29,785 nucleotides of DNA from a virus, in IMG/VR virus record IMGVR_UViG_3300038450_000036, positions 1 through 29,785 of that record. One strand, 5' to 3'. Positions 6,795-15,091 of the stretch are shown one piece after another. The first letter of the stretch is position 1; every line of letters starts with the position of its first letter. A program made the translations under genes and the position numbers. The notes below the pieces were generated by a model. The model was not told where the DNA came from and did not search any database. It saw only the letters and a program-made list of their open reading frames with translations.

Positions 6795-7183
6795 TATCCC
6801 AACTCCCTCGCAACTCCTACTGCGCCGGTCGGGTATCCCGCTTGGCTGAACCCCAACGCGCGTACGCCTTCGCCCGTGATGTCAATGGCCCGTCCTGTCC
6901 AGCTAGCCGGTCCCCAATCGCAGTGAAGCAGGCGGGCAGTGCGCCCATCGACCGTGACCTTGAACCAGTGGCCTAGAGTACGGTCGTCGCGGATGGCGAT
7001 GCAGGGCCGCTCGGTGGTCCCTCCATCTGCGGTCTGTCCTGGGCCTTCGGCGGGGTAGCCGAACGTCGATGTCGCCCCGGCTACCTCGAAAGAGGGCTGA
7101 CTCCGGTGGTGATGACGACGCGGTTTGGGCGCGTGGTGGAAGAACGGCGCGAACGCGACTGTGGCGATGAGCTTCACAAGCAT
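6794..7183 (-). CDS. Secreted RlpA/3D-like double-psi beta-barrel protein
   Basis: The N-terminus is short, basic and hydrophobic (MLVKLIATVAFAPFFHHA), like a signal or anchor, followed by a His/Arg-rich linker. The C-terminal part (GHWFKVTVDGRTARLLHCDWGP, then GRAIDITGEGVRALG) matches the pattern of RlpA/3D double-psi beta-barrel domains, where an invariant Asp lies in a D-x-GP motif and a GR-x-ID step follows. Such domains are found in murein-active enzymes, so a cell-wall role is likely. ATG 7183 lies 6 nt after a -10 box (7190-7195); an in-frame GTG at 7189 is a less likely start. The AP2 gene begins inside its stop codon. Confidence 0.65.
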   Translation of the reverse strand: MLVKLIATVAFAPFFHHAPKPRRHHHRSQPSFEVAGATSTFGYPAEGPGQTADGGTTERPCIAIRDDRTLGHWFKVTVDGRTARLLHCDWGPASWTGRAIDITGEGVRALGFSQAGYPTGAVGVARELG

Positions 7184-7186
7184 CCG

Positions 7187-7218
7187 CACAGAGTATCAAG
7201 CTCTGTGCAGGTTGTCAA
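7187..7218 (-). promoter_or_regulatory. Promoter with overlapping inverted repeat (candidate operator)
   Basis: On the minus strand TTGACA (7213-7218), a 17-nt spacer and TACTCT (7190-7195) form a sigma70-type promoter ending 6 nt before ATG 7183. A perfect 7-bp inverted repeat, CACAGAG-N7-CTCTGTG (7187-7207), covers the -10 and part of the spacer, where a repressor would block polymerase. The -35 overlaps the stop region of the SWIM-finger gene. Confidence 0.55.
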
Positions 7219-8429
7219 GTCCTTCGTGTCGTGGTGGCTGATCCGTAAGGTGGGATGTCCGGGCGAGCGATGAGGTCGGCGGGCCAGTGCCACGCCTTGA
7301 CCCCGTGCGGTTCGTTCGGCCCATTGTTGGCGGCAGGACCGGGGTAGTAGACTTCGACCAACCCCGTGCTCGGGTGGGTGCCTTCGACCTGGCCGATGCT
7401 GTTGGCTGGTACCGCCTTGGGATCGCCTCCGTTGAGGCCGACCCATTGGCCGATGTCGTCCTGCTTGAGTTGCACCATGTCGCCTTCATTGAACGGGGAC
7501 TTCTCCGCCGCTACGTGCGAGAAGGTACCCCCGGCGTTCTGGATCGGGTTGAGGGGCGACTGCGGCTTCTGACCGGGCACTGATACCGGGTTCATGGCGG
7601 GCATGTTCTCAGGATTGGCCGGGTACGGTGGCAGTGCGGGACTCGGTTCGGGAGCTTGGCCCGGAGGCATACCCTGGCCCACGGCCTGCGGTACCTGTGG
7701 AGGCTGCATGAGCATCGGTGACGCCCCTGGCGGGACCATCCCTCCTGCGCCGGGGTATTCACCCTGCTGGATGCGCTGGGCCGCTGGGCCTTCTGGCGTG
7801 CCTTCGGCGGTAGCTGGCTGTTCGGTCCACCCTTCCGGTATCTGTTCCATCTCCTGCGGCACTGATCGAGCCGCCCAATAGAGCGCGAGTACGTGCGCGC
7901 ACGGGCGACCCTCGAAGCGCTTCCACTGACGGGTGCGTCCCCACGCGAACTGACCCCAATCGCATTCGCAGTTCCACCGCGAGATGGATTCCGATTCCGG
8001 GTTGGCGTCCTTCTTGATGTTGACCTCGTAAGTGCCGTGGTCGCCTTCCACGATGCCCTGAATCTCGTCGGCGTGATTGGCCTGAACGTGAACTTTGCCC
8101 GACTGGATCAACCGAACCGCCTTGGACTCAACGTCTGAGTAGTCGGCGGTCTTGTGTTCATGGGTGAAAGTGAACATCTGGCGCTCTAGGCCGTGCTCCT
8201 CAAGCATGCCGCTCACGTACTGTTCAGCAAACCACTGATCGTCGTGGGAGCCACCCACCAGTTGAAGCGTGTAGAACCCCGGCTGAGGTTCGACCCAGGT
8301 AGCCGTGGTCGCACCTACCTTGGTGGTGTGCGGAGGCAGGTGAGGCAAGTCCGACCCGATGTACGAGCGAACGTAGTCCTCGAACCAGACCTCATCATCC
8401 TGGGTCATAGTGATCTTCCAATCTAGCAT
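7215..8429 (-). CDS. SWIM zinc-finger protein with Pro-rich linker and C-terminal SH3-like module
   Basis: The 404-aa protein has an N-terminal alpha/beta region (1-130) and then a SWIM finger: C154-x-C156 in WNCECDWGQ and C177-x-H179 in GRPCAHVLALYW, the family's CxCx(n)CxH pattern. SWIM domains bind DNA or protein partners. A long Pro/Gly/Gln-rich linker (about 200-300) leads to FSHVAAE (303-309) and a C-terminal module (GDMVQLKQDDIGQWV, then VEVYYPG) resembling KOW/SH3-type barrels. The VAAE linker matches the sites found between modules of neighbouring proteins. ATG 8429 has GGAAGAG six bases upstream, inside the end of the preceding HNH gene. A virion role is inferred from context. Confidence 0.7.
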   Translation of the reverse strand: MLDWKITMTQDDEVWFEDYVRSYIGSDLPHLPPHTTKVGATTATWVEPQPGFYTLQLVGGSHDDQWFAEQYVSGMLEEHGLERQMFTFTHEHKTADYSDVESKAVRLIQSGKVHVQANHADEIQGIVEGDHGTYEVNIKKDANPESESISRWNCECDWGQFAWGRTRQWKRFEGRPCAHVLALYWAARSVPQEMEQIPEGWTEQPATAEGTPEGPAAQRIQQGEYPGAGGMVPPGASPMLMQPPQVPQAVGQGMPPGQAPEPSPALPPYPANPENMPAMNPVSVPGQKPQSPLNPIQNAGGTFSHVAAEKSPFNEGDMVQLKQDDIGQWVGLNGGDPKAVPANSIGQVEGTHPSTGLVEVYYPGPAANNGPNEPHGVKAWHWPADLIARPDIPPYGSATTTRRT

Positions 8430-8968
8430 TTGTTGCTCTTCCGTCTATTACATGAAGGATGAGCAGGCTGCACATTGGCGTAGCAGTGCAAACCTTCCTT
8501 GCTCAAGGGTATCACATGGTCTACGTGAAACCACGCTTCGCCTTTCGCTATGCGTTCTAGCGCTTCGGGTGCGTTCTTGTCGATGAACTGCTCGCAGATT
8601 CCGCACATGCCGCCGTGCATCTCGTAGACCGTATCCCGTTCTACCTGCTCAATAAACGCATTGTGTTCGCGAGCACGACGAGTATTGCTGCTTCTATGAT
8701 TGTCAGCGCGAGCCTTCTCCGGGTTGTTAGTTGCCCATTTTCGTTTAGCCTTTAGATTCTGCTCACGGATGCGTTCACGGTTTTTGTCACAATAGCGTTT
8801 TTTGACTTCGTTCCTTCTTTTGCGATGGTTGGTTTCCCAACGCTTAGAGGACGCCCTCGCCTTGGTACGATTTTTACGTTGCCAATCACACTTATACACA
8901 CGATTTGCCTCTCGACACTCGTCGCAACGACATCCACTTACGTAGGTTCTGTATTCACCGTGGTTCAT
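8423..8968 (-). CDS. HNH homing endonuclease
   Basis: The 181-aa protein starts with a zinc cluster (GCRCDECREANRVY), continues through a Lys/Arg-rich helical region and ends with a McrA-type HNH domain: CGICEQF, HVDHVIPLSKEG and HPSCNRRKSNK. Catalytic His and Asn positions are intact. ATG 8968 lies inside the last codons of the upstream nucleotidyltransferase/GNAT gene, and its stop overlaps the SWIM gene start. The codons for CNRRKS contain TAATAGACGGAAGAGC, 14 of 16 bases identical to the box before 15091. The gene looks AT-richer than its neighbours, which fits mobility. The N-terminus is paralogous to the partial gene at 1-180. Confidence 0.88.
   Translation of the reverse strand: MNHGEYRTYVSGCRCDECREANRVYKCDWQRKNRTKARASSKRWETNHRKRRNEVKKRYCDKNRERIREQNLKAKRKWATNNPEKARADNHRSSNTRRAREHNAFIEQVERDTVYEMHGGMCGICEQFIDKNAPEALERIAKGEAWFHVDHVIPLSKEGLHCYANVQPAHPSCNRRKSNKC
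8442..8450 (-). promoter_or_regulatory. TAATAGACG box inside the HNH 3' end (copy 3)
   Basis: TAATAGACG occurs 12 bases upstream of the start of the SWIM gene, within the codons for the HNH active-site string CNRR. Either the endonuclease preserved a pre-existing upstream signal of its neighbour, or the other boxes derive from HNH 3' ends. Confidence 0.3.
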
Positions 8969-11039
8969 TGGATTCCGGTTCTATCGGAGGAATGCCCGAA
9001 TCCCTCACTGGAATATCTTCTTCGGCTACACTATCGTAGAGAGCGCGCTGATTTCCATTCCAAGCACGCTTGTATGCCTCATTCAAATCTTCATGGCTTT
9101 CCGTCACATCCAGCCACACATCGCCCTCTGCTATCCAAGCGCCCACGTATTTCCCAGGCTGAGATAGCTCGCGCAGGTGGTGCTGGATGTACGCTTCGAT
9201 GTCGTGCGGTGTCACCGTCTGCAACGAGATGCGTTCCTCGCTACTCTTGTCGGGCGCAAACCCGTAACGGGCTGTCGGCTCTTCGCCTGCGAGGTTGAGG
9301 GTAATACCACCTTCCATGACGCCGGTAAAGATGCGCTCCACCAGTTCGTGCAGTGAGGTAGACCCCATGTGATAGAACTCGTATTCAGTAAGTGGCTTGA
9401 GATCCTTTACAAACGTGGCAGGATTGTAACCTTCGTCACCCTGGTAGGCCCGCGCCCATTCTCGCCCGGAGTCTGAATACCCACCCATGTCGATAGGCTG
9501 GTCAGGGTAGTGCTCCTGTAGCTTGTCCATCATCCAGGTAGCGATCCCTTTGCGCTTGTATGGCTCATGCGTGCGTAGCATCAGCACACCCGGAGGGAAC
9601 GGGTTTTCTTCATCACCCGTAGTGTACTGTAGGTGGCCTACCTCGCCCTGAGTGGGGTGTATGGCGTGAAGTGTCGGCACCAAGAACTCACCACTATCGT
9701 CACCCTTCTCCATGGTGTGTTCGGGTTTGAGTTCGTTGATGAACTGCTCGTCGTACGGCATCGCCACAACCTGCCATGTGCTGAGCACGCGGTCGTGCTC
9801 GCCTAGCTCTTCTTCCAGGGATTTGATCGCCATTTTCAGAGGCAGGGCGTGCTTGTTACTCATCTGTGCCATTTCGCGGTATTCGCGGAGCAGGATTTCA
9901 AGTTCATCCCTTGGCCTTAGATCGCGTGCATGCCCGCCGTAGCCCGCCTGCTTATCCTGGCGTTCGAGAATGTCGAGCACGTTCTGCCCGTGGCCGAACC
10001 CTGGCTCTGCGGTGTTGAGTTCTTCCTGCCGACGCGAAGGTGCCATTTCGAGGCGAGGGTCGATGCTCTGAATCTGAGCTTGCTGCTGTGGGTTGAGGCT
10101 GCGCCCTGCGCCGAACTGCCACACTTTGCCCTCTTTGATCGCGAAGGCGCTGCCTGGTACTGTCTGTAGTCCCTGCGATTTTGCCTCCATGTTGTAGCGC
10201 ATGTGCGGAGGCTTCAAGTCCTTGGTCGGCCACGTCCACATTGAGCCGTCTGTGAATAGCAGACCCTTGCCTTCCGGGTGAATAGCCCGGTCGTATTCCA
10301 GGCGATGAGCAGAGGTCTTGGTAGAGGCGATGTACTCACCGCTCTCCTGTGCGATCTGTGGCAGGAGGCCACGCTGTGCGAGGAACTTGTAGACGATGTT
10401 GCTCTCGGCGGTGTCACCCTTCCCCGCCTGCATGTCACGCCTGCGACGACGGTGAATGGCGTGCCAGAAGTCCACCGCCTTTTTCGGCTCATAGCGCAGC
10501 AGTCGCTCCATCTTGTCAGCCATCTGCAACGCCCAGGAGTAGAAGCCATTCTCTTCTGACTCGATGTCGTGGATACGCTGCTTCTCGGGAGCCACGATCC
10601 ATTTGTTGTTGTCAATGTCGTATGCGCTGCGCAGCCCTGGTCGGTAGATGTCATGCGGCTTGACACCCTCGGGGATCACGAACGCCTGTAGAGGGTACGG
10701 GGTACCCGGCATGTAGTGCTCGTCAAGCTGTGACACCATGAGGCCGATCATCTCAGCCCTGCTCCACTCGGGGAACTTCTCACTGTCTACGAACAGGCTG
10801 ACATCCGCGTCACTGTCGTCGCTGTACTGGTAAGTGGTGAGCGAGCCAGTGAAACAGAGTGTGAGCCACTGCTCCGGGTTGGTGTAACCTGCCTGATCCA
10901 GCGTCGAGTAGATCGACTTCTTGATCCAGTGGGCGTGCTTCGGCTTGAGCACCGGGTGCCCTGAACCAGCTTTCTCCCACACGCGGGGATCAAGCGTGTC
11001 GTGGATCGGGTCTAGGACGTTAGCTACCTGGCTGAGCAT
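8955..11039 (-). CDS. Nucleotidyltransferase-fold plus GNAT multidomain protein
   Basis: From ATG 11039 the protein has 694 residues. Near residue 62 it has the nucleotidyltransferase signature FTGSLTTYQYSDDSDADVSL, with Gly-Ser and the metal-binding D-x-D. At about 415-530 lies a GNAT-like acetyltransferase segment (GVLMLRTHEPYKRKGIATWMMD, the acetyl-CoA loop). The C-terminal part (GGITLNLAGEEPTARYGF, VGAWIAEGDVWLDVTESHEDL, AYKRAWNGNQRALYD) has the look of a recurring phage module of unknown role. An upstream ATG at 11081 is possible, but 11039 has AGGAA ten bases before it and overlaps the CCA-type gene less. It may modify host tRNA or proteins; substrates cannot be inferred. Confidence 0.72.
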   Translation of the reverse strand: MLSQVANVLDPIHDTLDPRVWEKAGSGHPVLKPKHAHWIKKSIYSTLDQAGYTNPEQWLTLCFTGSLTTYQYSDDSDADVSLFVDSEKFPEWSRAEMIGLMVSQLDEHYMPGTPYPLQAFVIPEGVKPHDIYRPGLRSAYDIDNNKWIVAPEKQRIHDIESEENGFYSWALQMADKMERLLRYEPKKAVDFWHAIHRRRRRDMQAGKGDTAESNIVYKFLAQRGLLPQIAQESGEYIASTKTSAHRLEYDRAIHPEGKGLLFTDGSMWTWPTKDLKPPHMRYNMEAKSQGLQTVPGSAFAIKEGKVWQFGAGRSLNPQQQAQIQSIDPRLEMAPSRRQEELNTAEPGFGHGQNVLDILERQDKQAGYGGHARDLRPRDELEILLREYREMAQMSNKHALPLKMAIKSLEEELGEHDRVLSTWQVVAMPYDEQFINELKPEHTMEKGDDSGEFLVPTLHAIHPTQGEVGHLQYTTGDEENPFPPGVLMLRTHEPYKRKGIATWMMDKLQEHYPDQPIDMGGYSDSGREWARAYQGDEGYNPATFVKDLKPLTEYEFYHMGSTSLHELVERIFTGVMEGGITLNLAGEEPTARYGFAPDKSSEERISLQTVTPHDIEAYIQHHLRELSQPGKYVGAWIAEGDVWLDVTESHEDLNEAYKRAWNGNQRALYDSVAEEDIPVRDSGIPPIEPESNEPR

Positions 11040-13125
11040 CGGCGTATTCCTGAGCGCGCTGTAGGAGAGCTTCGCGGTCATTGAGTTTCGGATCGTCTAC
11101 CACGTCATCTGTTAGCTGGCGCAGAATGGTGCCGATCTGCGGGCCTGCCTTTATGCCAAGGCCCATAATGTCGTTACCGTTGACAGCTAGCGCGGACTGA
11201 GTGGTGGGAGCACCCTGCTGTCGCTCGTTTTCGATGAGTTGGCGCATCTGTTCCACATTGTCTGTGCTCTCGGTGCCCTTGCCCTCCCCATCGCATTCAC
11301 GCAGTGTGAGTAGGTCGTCGGCGTGCTGGCCGTTCTGCTGTAGGAACTTGCGTGCCCCCTTCGGTTTCTCGAAGTTGCCGAACATGTGGGCGTTGATGAG
11401 TGAGTGAATGCGGCGCATGTTCTCCACCGGGTAGTTGAAGGTCTGACGCAGGCGGGCCTCGGCCATGTTCGCGCCCAAGGCTGCGTGGTCCGCGCCCCAA
11501 TTCTCGGCACGCTGCCACTTACCCCCAGGAGCGAGTTCTGCGTCTAGGTGCTGCGGACGTGGGTAGTAGTGAGCCACACCGTGACCGTCGAACCACTGCG
11601 ACCCCGGCTTGCCGATGTCGTGAAGCAACGCAGCGAGGCGCATGTCAGGGTTAGGTGTGATTCGCGCCATGTTGTCGAGCACCTGTAGTGAGTGGTCGCC
11701 AAGGGAGTAGTTGTGGTGTGGATTGTGCTGGTCGAAGTCGTAGTTCTCCGCAAGCTCCGGGAATAGGTGGTGAAGCACGCCAGTTTCCTGCGCGAGTCGT
11801 ACCGCCCGTGCCGGGTTTGCGCTCACCATCAGTTTCTCTAGCTGGACCCGTAGGGCGTCCGGTGACTCATGGTCGAGCATGTGCGCGGATTCACCCATCT
11901 CGGCCCTCGTCTTCTCATCCGGCTCTAGGCCGAAGCGCGAGGTAGCGGTGAGCGCACGCATAAGCCTCGTCGGATCCTCCTTGAATGACTTCGGGTGAGT
12001 GGTGCGAAGCACGCCACGGCTGATGTCGCCTGAGCCGTCGAATGGGTCAATGAGTTGACCGCTGTTGAGGTCCACGGCCATGCTGTTCGCGGTGAAGTCA
12101 CGGCGTTCCAGATCCTTCTCGATAGGTAGGTTCGGGTCGGCGCTGATTTTCACATCAGCGCGTTTGCCACCCTCGTAGTCGTCTTTGCGTGGAAGCGCAA
12201 TCTCTACCTCTTTGCCGTGCGTGTGGTAGACGTAGATGCCGAACCTCGAACCGCGCATGTCAACCTGTCCAGGGAGTGACGTAAGGATTCGGTGAACCTC
12301 CTCGCTAGGTAGACCACCAACCAGCAAGTCAATGTCCTTGGGTTGACGTTGTAGGAGGGCATCGCGGACCGCACCGCCCACCACATATACGTGACCGCCA
12401 GCAGCACCAAGAGCTTGATACGCCTTCCACGCCGCAGGGTCAGCAGACGCGAGTGTGCGGATGTACTGCCCGACATCCTCCGATGCGAGCTTGACCTTCT
12501 TCTGTCCTGTGTTTTCATAGTCCACTCCTGTTACCTCCAACGTTGGATGACTCCAATACCACAATTGTACCATGTGGTAGTTCGTGTAGGGGATCGATGT
12601 TTTGGTCGTGATGACCATCTTGCCGCCAGGTTCATAGTAGCCCTCCACTATACCACCCGGCGTGAACTCGCCTTGCACGTCCGCTGTTTTCTGGCCGGGG
12701 TGCCCGACTTCGATTTCGTCTTTTTCGACATCGTAGACGAACGGGATCGGCGCTTGCAAGATGTCCTTGCCTTCCTGACCAGCGATCTTGAGCCATAGTC
12801 CCGGCTGTGCCTCAAGCAGTCCCACTCGGGATAGGAGGCGTTCCTCCTCCGGGCTGTCAGCACCGGCTTTGAGGCTCGGGAAGTGGAGCGCGATGCGACG
12901 GAGCATGGCCTCGTTCATGGCGTCCTCACGAACCGCTGAGTGAACCACGATGACTCTCGGCACGTCGCTGTCGAGCTTGACCACGCCGAAGCCGACAAGC
13001 TGTCCGTTGAGATAGCCGCCGTAGACCCGGAACTGCTTGTCGTTGAAGCCCCACCAGCCACCGTATTCGGCGTAGTCTGGTGCGCGAGCAGCCTCCTTGA
13101 CACTGGCGAGCGGCTGCACGGTCAT
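11020..13125 (-). CDS. CCA-adding enzyme/poly(A) polymerase-like protein with HD domain and extra N-terminal module
   Basis: The C-terminal ~485 residues form a class II tRNA nucleotidyltransferase: YVVGGAVRD (from residue 247), the metal site DID (264-266), RRDFTANSMAVD (341-352), LIDPFDG, LRTTHPKSFKEDPTR and ATSRFG. An HD phosphohydrolase domain follows (HNYSLGDHSLQV, LLHDIGKP with His502-Asp503). Such enzymes add or repair the tRNA 3' CCA. Residues 1-212 are extra and unrecognised (YGGWWGFNDKQFRVYGGY, later GIVEGYYEPGGKM), joined by KLASE (212-216). At 701 residues it is well above the roughly 400-480 typical of the family. ATG 13125 with AAGGA upstream is preferred over 13182, which would overlap the HNH gene. 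It may repair tRNAs damaged by host defence nucleases, or may be packaged; both are inference. Confidence 0.88.
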   Translation of the reverse strand: MTVQPLASVKEAARAPDYAEYGGWWGFNDKQFRVYGGYLNGQLVGFGVVKLDSDVPRVIVVHSAVREDAMNEAMLRRIALHFPSLKAGADSPEEERLLSRVGLLEAQPGLWLKIAGQEGKDILQAPIPFVYDVEKDEIEVGHPGQKTADVQGEFTPGGIVEGYYEPGGKMVITTKTSIPYTNYHMVQLWYWSHPTLEVTGVDYENTGQKKVKLASEDVGQYIRTLASADPAAWKAYQALGAAGGHVYVVGGAVRDALLQRQPKDIDLLVGGLPSEEVHRILTSLPGQVDMRGSRFGIYVYHTHGKEVEIALPRKDDYEGGKRADVKISADPNLPIEKDLERRDFTANSMAVDLNSGQLIDPFDGSGDISRGVLRTTHPKSFKEDPTRLMRALTATSRFGLEPDEKTRAEMGESAHMLDHESPDALRVQLEKLMVSANPARAVRLAQETGVLHHLFPELAENYDFDQHNPHHNYSLGDHSLQVLDNMARITPNPDMRLAALLHDIGKPGSQWFDGHGVAHYYPRPQHLDAELAPGGKWQRAENWGADHAALGANMAEARLRQTFNYPVENMRRIHSLINAHMFGNFEKPKGARKFLQQNGQHADDLLTLRECDGEGKGTESTDNVEQMRQLIENERQQGAPTTQSALAVNGNDIMGLGIKAGPQIGTILRQLTDDVVDDPKLNDREALLQRAQEYADAQPGS

Positions 13126-13132
13126 AGAGTCC

Positions 13133-13678
13133 TTACGGAAGCTCACTGAACCCACCCTCAACCTCGGAATGACAGTTGCCACAGAGCAGAATACACTTCT
13201 TTGCCTCTACCCGCGCTGCCTCAATTCCAGGTCCATGTTGATTCACATGAAACTCCTTTGTCGTACGATCCCGATGGTGGAAATGAAAAGCGCCCAGGTA
13301 TCTATCGTATCCGCAAATAACACACTTGCCCCCATGCTCCTTGACAAGCGTTTCCTTACGTCGTTTATTCCAATTGCGAGCGTGCATGCTAGCGCAAGAT
13401 TGGCAACGATAACGCATTGTCCCATCGCCTCGAAGAACGAACTTTCCAATGCCATGCCGCTTACATTCCCCCGTCGCCATACGCCCATCTTCGCTAATAT
13501 CCCAAATTGGCACACGACGGCCTGGACTACCGCCTTTGTAATGTCCGCGAATGAATCGCACAGGTTGTCCTTTGACATGACCCCTTGAAACGTTTGTCTT
13601 GGTTGCGATAGGAGCCATTTTCCCACAACCACACTCACATAAGCTATCCATAGTAATTACCGATGAGTTTCGTGTCAT
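13133..13678 (-). CDS. HNH homing endonuclease with N-terminal zinc finger
   Basis: The 181-aa protein opens with CECGCGKMAPIA, followed by a basic region, a second finger (CKRHGIGKFV ... YRCQSCASMHARNW) and a C-terminal HNH domain: CVICGYDRYLGAFHFHHRD, then KCILLCGNCHSEVEGGF. ATG 13678 begins 13 bases after the YunG-like gene; an internal ATG at residue 10 is preceded by GGTAATTAC and is an alternative. Its stop lies 7 bases before the start of the CCA-type gene, and that gene's ribosome binding site (AAGGA) is made by the HNH 3' end. Flanks share GTAAG and TATGAC, perhaps reflecting the insertion. The gene is visibly AT-richer than both neighbours. Confidence 0.88.
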   Translation of the reverse strand: MTRNSSVITMDSLCECGCGKMAPIATKTNVSRGHVKGQPVRFIRGHYKGGSPGRRVPIWDISEDGRMATGECKRHGIGKFVLRGDGTMRYRCQSCASMHARNWNKRRKETLVKEHGGKCVICGYDRYLGAFHFHHRDRTTKEFHVNQHGPGIEAARVEAKKCILLCGNCHSEVEGGFSELP

Positions 13679-13693
13679 AATATAGCCGGTTGC

Positions 13694-15091
13694 TTACTCC
13701 AACGGAGAACTTGAAGGTTCACTGTTCATCGGGCGTAGCTGTAGCGGCTCGTCCAGCCCTTCGATTGTCGGGAAGTGACCATCGTCCAGTTCACCATGAT
13801 CGTGCTCGTCGTCGTGTGAGTCCATGTGCATGACCCACTGCATGTAGTCGGGTAGGTGCTCTCCGCAGTGCGGGCATGTCAACTCACCCTGCGGAGTGCC
13901 TTCGTACTGTGATGGAACTTCACCCTTGTCAGGGTTGCCCTTGTCGTAGATGTCCAGAGTCTCTTTGTTCTTGAGCTTGTCCATCATGTTCCCGCCGCCA
14001 GGGAACTCGGCTATACGGTAGCCAAAGTCCCTTGCCCATTCCTCAAGTCCTTCTCGGACTCGGGAGCTAGTGCGCGGAAGGAAGACCTCACGTCCTCTAG
14101 TAGTAAATCGGCCAAGCGCGTGAAAGAACGGATGCTCACCAATCTGGACCCCGGCTTTCCATCCAAACCAGTAAGACTTCTTAGGGCCAAAGTCATCACC
14201 GAAGGATTCTCCGTTTCCTCGCACCAGTCCTCCCCATCCCCAACCCACACTCTTGCCGTATTCTTCGAGTCGCTTGGCGAGTCCGCGTATTGCGATGTTA
14301 CTCTCAGCACGCCAAATCGCTGTCCCTCCCGCAACGTTGACGACACCAGCGGCGCTAGGCCCACCGTCGTCCGCAGCGACACCGGAATGCTCTCGGAGTT
14401 CGTCGTGATTATGAAAAGGTGATACATGTAGCTGTCCGTTTCCAAAGAACCATCTGTACTCATGTTCGTCGGGAGCCTCCTGGGTTAGTAGTAGATCATT
14501 GAGTGCGTCATGGAAATACTTCTGGCTGTAGTCCTCCTCCTTCTGCGGCGTGTCTCCGGGGTAGGCGTCCCCTCCTAGTCCTGCGCCACCACCTGCCGCG
14601 TCAGCCGTTCGTGGTGGGAGCTTCTGCTCAAGGGCCAGATCCGCCCTCTTACCGAAGAGTGTCGCACGCGGATTTTCCGGATCTTCTTTCACCCGGAAGC
14701 CCTTGTAGAGCGGGTGATCTGCGCGTGTGTAAACGACCGGCCCAGGCCGGTGTTCTTGGTGATCCTGTGGTGGCTCCCACGGTTCGTCCTCGCCGTCCTG
14801 CGGGATCTGCGCCCGCTTGTCAGTAGGCTCGTAAGCGTACTGGTCCCCGGTGAGGTCGATGATGTACTGCTTGTCCGGTGAGGCCCAAAAGTAGTGGCCT
14901 CCCTTCTGCCCGACGTGTCCGCCTAGCTTGCCCTGTAGCCACTTGGATGTGACGTAGCACTGACCCGCAGCAGAGCACGGGTGGCCCTGAAAGTCAGGGT
15001 GCCGCGTGTCGTCCGCCCACGCCTGCTCTGCGGCGTTGCGGAAGTGCTGTAGTTTCTCTTGGCTGACGCTGTGTGGGTCGAATACGCTCAT
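13694..15091 (-). CDS. YunG-like papain-fold protein with phage module and C2H2 finger
   Basis: The N-terminal ~100 residues contain GQCYVTSKWLQGKLGG (Cys45), GGHYFW (His66) and IIDLTGDQY (Asp79), the order and spacing of the Cys-His-Asp triad of YunG-like papain-fold proteins. A central region (about 210-350: GQLHVSPFHNHDELREHSG, SAAGVVNVAGG, RGLAKRLEEYGKS) forms one or two further modules. A C2H2 zinc finger follows at C406/C409/H422/H426 (CPHCGEHL ... HMDSH). It could be a protease or transglutaminase-like enzyme delivered with the virion; the activity is inferred. ATG 15091 lacks a classical Shine-Dalgarno and is preceded by GGGGTAATAGATGG. Confidence 0.68.
   Translation of the reverse strand: MSVFDPHSVSQEKLQHFRNAAEQAWADDTRHPDFQGHPCSAAGQCYVTSKWLQGKLGGHVGQKGGHYFWASPDKQYIIDLTGDQYAYEPTDKRAQIPQDGEDEPWEPPQDHQEHRPGPVVYTRADHPLYKGFRVKEDPENPRATLFGKRADLALEQKLPPRTADAAGGGAGLGGDAYPGDTPQKEEDYSQKYFHDALNDLLLTQEAPDEHEYRWFFGNGQLHVSPFHNHDELREHSGVAADDGGPSAAGVVNVAGGTAIWRAESNIAIRGLAKRLEEYGKSVGWGWGGLVRGNGESFGDDFGPKKSYWFGWKAGVQIGEHPFFHALGRFTTRGREVFLPRTSSRVREGLEEWARDFGYRIAEFPGGGNMMDKLKNKETLDIYDKGNPDKGEVPSQYEGTPQGELTCPHCGEHLPDYMQWVMHMDSHDDEHDHGELDDGHFPTIEGLDEPLQLRPMNSEPSSSPLE

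Noticed and set aside
12536-12547. 12-bp palindrome TCCAACGTTGGA as an operator
   Set aside because: It lies deep inside the CCA-type coding sequence and no promoter is nearby.
13125-13182. Longer start at 13182 for the CCA-type gene
   Set aside because: It would extend into the HNH gene; ATG 13125 has AAGGA upstream and begins the protein-like sequence.
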